Shown: positions 4,485 through 9,796 of the stretch, piece after piece
Position numbering within the stretch: position 1 is the first letter of the stretch
Layout of the letters: every line of letters starts with the position of its first letter
Assembly: GCA_019695455.1 (NCBI GenBank)
Contig: JAEUAC010000173.1
Span: forward strand, 1-9,796
Reading direction: 5' to 3'
DNA from: Methylorubrum extorquens
Lineage (GTDB): Bacteria; Pseudomonadota; Alphaproteobacteria; Rhizobiales; Beijerinckiaceae
Length of the DNA stretch: 9,796 nt
The notes under the pieces: generated by a model
Database searches by the model: none
What the model was told of the DNA's origin: nothing
What the model saw: the letters and a program-made list of their open reading frames with translations, nothing else
Program-made: the position numbers and the translations under genes

Positions 4485-7400
4485 TCACTCCTTCGCGAGA
4501 TCTCCGAGGAGGCTCGCCGCGACCGTCAGCTTGGAGACCGTCAGGCCGCCCGTCCGGATGCCCTCGACCGCGCCCTTGATGCGGTCGACCATCGCGGCGC
4601 GCGAGCGGGTCCAGGCCTCGACGGCCGGCGCCCCCGCGCCGTCCCGGGCCACGATCTCCGCCGCGAGCCGGCGATGCGCCGCCCCGAGGGCGTCGATCGC
4701 CCGGTCCCGGGCGAGCCGGTCGTAATGGTCCACGGTCGGGATGCCCCATCCGTCGATCGCGAGCGCGCCGAAGCCGAAGGCGCCGTCGAGCGCGAAGTAG
4801 GTGGACGCGATCTCGGCCACGGGCCGCTCGGCGCGCCGCGCCACGAAGACGATGTCCGGCGCGCGCGCGACGTCCGGCAGCGACGCGATGCGGCGCGCGA
4901 GATCGGCCGGCACGCCGGCCGCGACCAGCGGGTCCGCCCGCTCCGCCCGCGCCGACAGGGCCGCCTCGGACAGGGTGGCGTCGAGCCCCGCCTCGACCTC
5001 CCGGATGCCCTGCCCGTAGAGGCCGACGACCTCGTCGAGGCCGCGCTGGGCGAAGTCGACGTTGCGGATGAACCAGACGGCCCGCGAGAGCGTGAGATCC
5101 TGCACGCGACCGTACAGGTCGAGCTGCAGCGCGCCCGGGACCTGGCCGTCGAGCGCGTCGATGCCGCCGTTCAGCTCGGGCAGTCCGAAGGAATCGCGGG
5201 TCGCCGCGTAGGCGGCCGCGATGATGGGCGCCGTCGCGCCCGTCTCGTCCACGAGCCGCGCCACGACGGCCGGGCCGCCCCGGTTGACGATGGCGTTCGA
5301 GAGCTGCGTGGCGATGATCTCGCGCCGCAGGCGATGGCCCGCGACGGCATCCGGGAAGCGGTCGCGGAGCGGGGCCGGGAAGTAGCGGTCGAGCTCGCGC
5401 GAGAGATACGGATCGTCCGGGACGGCGCTGTCGAGCAGTTCGTCGTGGAGGGCGAGCTTCGCGTAGGCCAGGAGCACGGCGAGCTCGGGCCGGGTCAGGC
5501 CCGCGCCCTCGCCGCGGCGCGCCTCGATCGTCGCGCGATCGGGCAGGTATTCGAGCGCGCGGTCGAGCCGGCCGGATTCGCCGAGCACCTGCATGAGGCG
5601 CGCCTGGAAGCCGAGATCGGCCGCGCCGCGCCGCTCGGCGAGCGAGATCGCGAGCGTCTGCAGGTAGTTGTTGCGCAGGACGAGCGCCGCCACCTCGTCC
5701 GTCATGGCCGACAGGAAGGCGTTGCGGTCCTCGAAGGAGAGCCGGCCGTCGCGGGCCGGAATCGCCAGCGCGATCTTGATGTTCACCTCGACGTCGGACG
5801 TGTTCACGCCGGCCGAATTGTCGATCGCGTCCGTGTTGAGCCGGATGCCGGCTCGCGCCGCCTCGATCCGGCCCCGCTGCGTCATGCCGAGATTGGCGCC
5901 CTCCCCGATCACCCGGCAGCGGAGGTCCGCGGCCGTGAGGCGGATCGCGTCGTTCGCGCGGTCGCCCGCCTGGGCGTCCGTCTCGGAGGCGGCCCGCACG
6001 TAGGTGCCGATGCCGCCGAAGAAGAGGAGGTCGACCGGGGCGGCGAGGATCGCCCGCATGACGGCGGCGGGGCTCGCCTCCGCGACCGCGAGGCCGAGCG
6101 CGGCCTGCGCCTCGGGCGAGAGCGCGATCGACTTGGCGCTGCGCGGGAAGACGCCGCCGCCGGCCGAGATCAGGCTCTTGTCGTAATCCTGCCAGCTCGA
6201 GCGCGGCAGCCAGAACAGGCGCTCGCGCTCCGCGAAGGAGGCGGCGGCGTCCGGGTTCGGGTCGATGAAGATGTCGCGGTGGTCGAAGGCCGCGAGGAGC
6301 TTCAGGTGCCGCGACAGGAGCAGGCCGTTGCCGAACACGTCGCCCGACATGTCGCCGACGCCGACCACCGTCACGGGCTCGGCCTGGATGTCGACGTCCA
6401 TCTCGCGGAAATGGCGCTTCACGGCCTCCCAGGCGCCCCGCGCCGTGATGCCCATCTGCTTGTGGTCGTAGCCGTGCGAGCCGCCGGACGCGAAGGCGTC
6501 GCCGAGCCAGTGGCCCGTCTCGATCGAGATCGTGTTGGCCGTGTCCGAGAAGGTCGCCGTGCCCTTGTCGGCCGCGACCACGAGGTAGGGATCGTCGCCG
6601 TCGAGCCGCACCGTGTCCGGGGGCGGGACGACCGCGTCGCCCTCGAGGTTGTCCGTGATCGAGAGCAGCGTGCGGATGAAGAGGCGGTAGGCCTCCGTGC
6701 CCTCCGCCATCCAGGCGGCCCGGTCGGAGGCCGGAGGAAGCTGCTTCGGGAAGAAGCCGCCCTTCGCGCCGACGGGCACGATGACGGCGTTCTTCACCTG
6801 CTGGGCCTTCACGAGGCCCAGGATCTCGGTGCGGAAGTCCTGCGGCCGGTCGGTCCAGCGGATGCCGCCCCGCGCGACCTTGCCGAAGCGCAGGTGCAGC
6901 GCCTCGACCCGGGGCGAAGACATGAACACCTCGAAGAGCGGACGCGGCTTCGGCAGCTCCTCGACGCGGCCGCAATCGAGCTTGAAGGCGATGATGTCGA
7001 CCGGCAGCCCGTGCGGCCCGAGATGGAAGAAGTTGGTCCGCACCGTCGCGTCGACGAGGTTCAGGAGACGGCGCAGGATGCGGTCGTCGTCGAGGCTCGC
7101 CACCGCCGCGAGCGCGTCCGCAATGGCCTCGCGCGCCTCCGGTTCGGGCAGGCGGGTCGTCTCGGCGGCGGGGTGCGGATCGAACCGCACGTAGAACAGC
7201 CCGACGACCAGGGCCACGATGTCGCCGTGCCGGGCCAGCACCTCGCCGATGTAGTCCTGGCTGTAGGGGATCGCGATCTGCTGCAGGTAGCGGCCGTAGG
7301 TGCGCACGAGGGCCGCGTCGCGCCAGCCGAGCCCGGCCTCGAGCACGAGCCGGTTGTAGCCGTCGGATTCGGCGACGCCCCGGAACACGGCCAGCAGCGC

Positions 7401-9317
7401 GGCCTCGATCCGGTCGGCGGAGGCCGCCATGTCGACCGGCTGGCCCGTCACGCGCTCCAGCGCCATGTCGTGCAGCCAGACGCGCTCGCCCCGGGCCGCG
7501 CCGCCGGGGGCGACCTGGTAGGTCCGCTCGTTGACGACGCGGAAGCCGAGCCGCTCGAGCAGCGGCACGCGCTCCGACAGCGGCAGGCTCAGCCCGCGCG
7601 AGAAGAGCTTCAGGTTGACGCGCTCGTCCGGGTCGCCCTCGCGCCGGTAGAGGTCGACCGCGCGCGGCTTCTCGTCCGACAGCCGCTCGATCTCGCGGAT
7701 GTCCGTCACGGCCTGCGTGGCGTCGAACGCCTCCCGGTAGGCCGCCCCGAAGGCCGATCCGTAGCGGAGCGCGAGCTCCCGGGCGCGGGGGCCGGGCACG
7801 CCCTCCGTCAGCGCCTCGCCGAGCCGGTCGCCCCAGGTCCGCACGATGGCGGCGACGCCGCGCTCCAGCGTCTCGCGCGAGACGTCGGGCACCGAGCCGC
7901 CGTCGCGGCCGATGATGAGATGCGTGCGGGCGAGCGGGCCGTCCGGGTAGGCCGGGTACGCGGCCGAGAGGCGGCCGCCGAAGCTGCGGGCCAGGAACTC
8001 GCCGATCTGCCGCCGGATGGTCGTGTCGTAGCGGTCCTTCGGCACGAACACGATGACCGACACGAAGCGGCCGAACCGGTCGGGCCGCACGAGGACGCGG
8101 ACGCGCGGATGCTCGGCGAGGCGCAGGATCTCGAGCGCGAAGTCGTGGAGCAGGTCCTCGTCGATCTGGAACAGCTCGTCGCGCGGATAGGTCTCGAGGA
8201 CCGCCTCGAGCGCCCGCCCGTCGAAGCTGTCCGGCGCGAACCCGGCCCGCGCCTCGACGGCCGCGACCTTGCGCCGGAGATAGGGCACGGAGGCCGCGTT
8301 GGCCGCGTAGGCGGAGGCCGTGAACAGGCCGACGATCGTGAACTCGCCCCAGAGCTTGCCGGAGGGCCCGAACAGCTTCGCGCCGACGTAGTCGAGATAG
8401 GCGCGGCGGTGCACGCGCGACTGGACGCTGGCCTTGGTGATGATGAGGAGTTCGGGCCGCTCCAGGAAGGCGCGGATCTCGGGCGTGACGGAGACGAGGT
8501 CCGTCCCCCGCTTCAGCACCTGGAGGTTCGGATCGCGCAGGAGGCCGAGGCCGGACCCCTCCAGCGTCTCGGACGTGCCCTCCGTCTCCGGGATGCGGTG
8601 CGCCCGCATGCCCAGCACGGTGAAGTGGCCGGAGGCGAGCCATTCGAGGAAGGCCGTCGCCTCCTCGATCTCGCCGGGCGGCAGGGGCGGCGGGCTCGAC
8701 CGGTAGGCCTTGGCGAGGTCGCGGAGCCGCTCCGTCATGGGGACCACGTCGGCATCCGCGGCCGCGACCTCGGCGAAGACGCCCGCGAGCGCGGTCGCGA
8801 GGTCGGCCCGCTCCGTCTCGCCCAGGCGGTCGAGATGGATGTGGATCAGGCTCTCGCGCCGAAGGCCCTCGGCGGGCGCCCCCGCCTCGCCGGCGAGGCC
8901 CCGGAAGGATCCGTCCGGCTCGCGGGCCACCGCCAGGATCGGATGCGCGACGAGCCGCGGCTCGAGCCCGCGCGCGACGAGCTCGCCGAGCGTCGAATCG
9001 AGCAGGAACGGCCGGTCCTCGTTCACGACCTCGAGGATGGTCGCCTCGCGCCGCGCCGCCCCCTCGCCCCAGGCGGCATCCGTCACCCGGATGTCGGCGC
9101 CCTGGTCGGGCCGGGACTGCGCGAGATGCGACAGGGCGGTGGCGGCCGTACGCAGGCGGCCGAGCTCGTCGAGCGAGGCGAGGTCGTCGGGCGGCACGCG
9201 GCGGAACAGGATGGCCGCGAAGGCCTCGGCGACCGCGGTCGCGCCCATGGCCGGGGTCTCGCCGCCCTCCGGGGCGTCCGCGTCCGGGCTCGCCTCACCC
9301 AAGCCTTCCGCGTCCAT
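4485..9317 (-). CDS. gdhZ: NAD-dependent glutamate dehydrogenase, large (about 180 kDa) class
   Basis: This 1610-residue enzyme oxidatively deaminates glutamate to 2-oxoglutarate and ammonium with NAD+, linking amino-acid use to the TCA cycle. Length and order match the large class called GdhB in Pseudomonas and GdhZ in Caulobacter. About 700 N-terminal residues form the regulatory, ACT-like region. The catalytic core contains GKVARGGIRWTDR (812-824), QQVKNAVIVPVGAKGGFFPK with the conserved Lys-852, and the nucleotide-binding stretch VGVGDMSGDVFGNG around Met-990. The C-terminus is helical. No motif is broken and no frameshift is seen. The ATG at 9317 has GGAG 9 bases upstream. No promoter is evident in the 44 bases to the preceding reading frame, so it may be co-transcribed with it. 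In Caulobacter this enzyme also modulates cell division with glutamate supply; whether that holds here is unknown. Confidence 0.97.
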   Translation of the reverse strand: MDAEGLGEASPDADAPEGGETPAMGATAVAEAFAAILFRRVPPDDLASLDELGRLRTAATALSHLAQSRPDQGADIRVTDAAWGEGAARREATILEVVNEDRPFLLDSTLGELVARGLEPRLVAHPILAVAREPDGSFRGLAGEAGAPAEGLRRESLIHIHLDRLGETERADLATALAGVFAEVAAADADVVPMTERLRDLAKAYRSSPPPLPPGEIEEATAFLEWLASGHFTVLGMRAHRIPETEGTSETLEGSGLGLLRDPNLQVLKRGTDLVSVTPEIRAFLERPELLIITKASVQSRVHRRAYLDYVGAKLFGPSGKLWGEFTIVGLFTASAYAANAASVPYLRRKVAAVEARAGFAPDSFDGRALEAVLETYPRDELFQIDEDLLHDFALEILRLAEHPRVRVLVRPDRFGRFVSVIVFVPKDRYDTTIRRQIGEFLARSFGGRLSAAYPAYPDGPLARTHLIIGRDGGSVPDVSRETLERGVAAIVRTWGDRLGEALTEGVPGPRARELALRYGSAFGAAYREAFDATQAVTDIREIERLSDEKPRAVDLYRREGDPDERVNLKLFSRGLSLPLSERVPLLERLGFRVVNERTYQVAPGGAARGERVWLHDMALERVTGQPVDMAASADRIEAALLAVFRGVAESDGYNRLVLEAGLGWRDAALVRTYGRYLQQIAIPYSQDYIGEVLARHGDIVALVVGLFYVRFDPHPAAETTRLPEPEAREAIADALAAVASLDDDRILRRLLNLVDATVRTNFFHLGPHGLPVDIIAFKLDCGRVEELPKPRPLFEVFMSSPRVEALHLRFGKVARGGIRWTDRPQDFRTEILGLVKAQQVKNAVIVPVGAKGGFFPKQLPPASDRAAWMAEGTEAYRLFIRTLLSITDNLEGDAVVPPPDTVRLDGDDPYLVVAADKGTATFSDTANTISIETGHWLGDAFASGGSHGYDHKQMGITARGAWEAVKRHFREMDVDIQAEPVTVVGVGDMSGDVFGNGLLLSRHLKLLAAFDHRDIFIDPNPDAAASFAERERLFWLPRSSWQDYDKSLISAGGGVFPRSAKSIALSPEAQAALGLAVAEASPAAVMRAILAAPVDLLFFGGIGTYVRAASETDAQAGDRANDAIRLTAADLRCRVIGEGANLGMTQRGRIEAARAGIRLNTDAIDNSAGVNTSDVEVNIKIALAIPARDGRLSFEDRNAFLSAMTDEVAALVLRNNYLQTLAISLAERRGAADLGFQARLMQVLGESGRLDRALEYLPDRATIEARRGEGAGLTRPELAVLLAYAKLALHDELLDSAVPDDPYLSRELDRYFPAPLRDRFPDAVAGHRLRREIIATQLSNAIVNRGGPAVVARLVDETGATAPIIAAAYAATRDSFGLPELNGGIDALDGQVPGALQLDLYGRVQDLTLSRAVWFIRNVDFAQRGLDEVVGLYGQGIREVEAGLDATLSEAALSARAERADPLVAAGVPADLARRIASLPDVARAPDIVFVARRAERPVAEIASTYFALDGAFGFGALAIDGWGIPTVDHYDRLARDRAIDALGAAHRRLAAEIVARDGAGAPAVEAWTRSRAAMVDRIKGAVEGIRTGGLTVSKLTVAASLLGDLAKE

Positions 9318-9337
9318 GCCGACTCACTCCGAGCTTG

Positions 9338-9354
9338 TCCCGCTCGTCGCGGGA
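9338..9354 (-). other. Hairpin in the glutamate dehydrogenase leader
   Basis: TCCCGC (9338-9343) and GCGGGA (9349-9354) form a 6-bp stem with a 5-base loop. It sits between the stop of the upstream minus-strand frame (9362) and the ribosome-binding site of glutamate dehydrogenase (about 9327-9330). It could partly terminate the upstream transcript or be a simple spacer. It has no T-run. Confidence 0.3.
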
Positions 9355-9361
9355 GCGCCTT

Positions 9362-9796
9362 CTAGCGCAGCGTCGGCAGGCTGGCGACAGCGGGGCCGCG
9401 GAATCGGTCGGCCCGCACCAGGCCCGGATCGGCGGCGGAGAACCGCATCCGCAGCGGATCGCCGGACGTGCCGAGCGGCAGCGGATCGGACACGGGCTCG
9501 GCCCGGGCGCGGCTGGTCGCCACGTCGGCCCGGCGGGACGGCACCGTCGGGCTCGCGGCCGCGTCGAAGAGCGCCCGGAGCGCGGCCCGCGGATCGTCCG
9601 CGGCCGCCGACAGCAGCCCGCCGGTCGCCGCGCGCGGCTCCGTCCGCATCTCGCCCCGCAGAGCCGCGACGGAGGGCACCGCCGGCGCGTCCGGCCGGGA
9701 CGGCGGCAGCGGGTGGTCGCTGGCCGCCGCGAGGGCGACCGGAAGGTCGTCCGGCCGCGCGGGCGGGCGGGGCGCGTCCGCGACGTGGCGGCCGGG
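9362..9796 (-). CDS. C-terminal part of an unknown Pro/Ala-rich protein (truncated by window edge)
   Basis: The frame is open from the right edge to a TAG at 9364-9362, giving 144 residues with no start needed inside the window. The sequence is rich in Ala, Pro, Arg and Asp with no fold I recognise, and looks like a disordered linker or tail. The last 30 or so residues are a little more ordered (DPLRMRFSAADPGLVRAD, then FRGPAVASLPTLR). A terminal FxGPAVxxLPT-like ending is reminiscent of the tails of some exported cell-wall proteins in Hyphomicrobiales, but this is only an impression. A GTG at 9679 could start a 105-residue protein, yet the open frame continues upstream. The stop lies 44 bases before the glutamate dehydrogenase ATG on the same strand, so the two may share a transcript. 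Confidence 0.5.
   Translation of the reverse strand, partial: PGRHVADAPRPPARPDDLPVALAAASDHPLPPSRPDAPAVPSVAALRGEMRTEPRAATGGLLSAAADDPRAALRALFDAAASPTVPSRRADVATSRARAEPVSDPLPLGTSGDPLRMRFSAADPGLVRADRFRGPAVASLPTLR

Noticed and set aside
4474..8643. A 1389-codon open frame on the minus strand in another frame over glutamate dehydrogenase
   Set aside because: It is Arg/Pro/Ala/Gly-rich with no recognisable fold and lies inside a gene with intact catalytic motifs; a frame shadow of high GC.
4674..9365. A 1563-codon open frame on the plus strand, antisense to nearly all of glutamate dehydrogenase
   Set aside because: It is exactly codon-for-codon in register with the sense gene. A stop there would require TTA, CTA or TCA in the sense strand, and these Leu/Ser codons are avoided in such GC-rich genomes. 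The product is Arg/Asp/Gly-rich with no domain, so the open frame is a by-product of codon bias.

Overview
This is a very GC-rich chromosomal segment. Its gene content points to an alphaproteobacterium of the Hyphomicrobiales, most likely Methylobacterium or a close relative. The evidence is the 1610-residue NAD-dependent glutamate dehydrogenase, an A-type RNase P RNA, small glycine-rich and lipoprotein genes ending in a Tyr/Arg tail, and sequences matching the alphaproteobacterial general-stress sigma factor EcfG (GGAAC-N16/17-CGTT). The genus is inferred from style and not proven by any single gene.

Layout. Bases 1-213 hold two strong hairpins and then a textbook EcfG-type promoter reading into a 92-residue exported glycine-zipper protein (214-492, +). 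RNase P RNA (rnpB) lies at 512-906 on the minus strand, with its own TTGACG-N17-GAGACC promoter. A short divergent region leads to a 55-residue lipoprotein (1060-1227, +). Next on the plus strand are an N-acetylmuramoyl-L-alanine amidase with a peptidoglycan-binding tail (1286-2035), cystathionine gamma-synthase metB (2152-3309) and an exported L,D-transpeptidase (3453-3998). Hairpins or palindrome-rich gaps separate most of these, so they look like single-gene units and not one operon. A perfect 11-bp hairpin at 4003-4027 separates the transpeptidase from the convergent minus-strand genes. Those genes, in transcription order, are a truncated, proline/alanine-rich C-terminus of unknown function (9796-9362), NAD-glutamate dehydrogenase (9317-4485) and a CsbD-family stress protein with a membrane anchor (4422-4039), which has its own EcfG-like promoter.

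How the genes relate. There are two themes. One is cell envelope and stress: the glycine-zipper protein, lipoprotein, amidase, transpeptidase and CsbD protein, with three of the small genes preceded by full or near matches to the EcfG motif. The other is housekeeping amino-acid and RNA metabolism: metB, glutamate dehydrogenase and rnpB. I see no mobile element, CRISPR array, tRNA or phage gene, and nothing that amounts to a new multi-gene system. The points most worth a second look are regulatory: the EcfG-like promoters, a hairpin that masks the ribosome-binding site of the first gene, an inverted repeat over the likely metB -10 box, and a palindrome cluster ahead of the transpeptidase.
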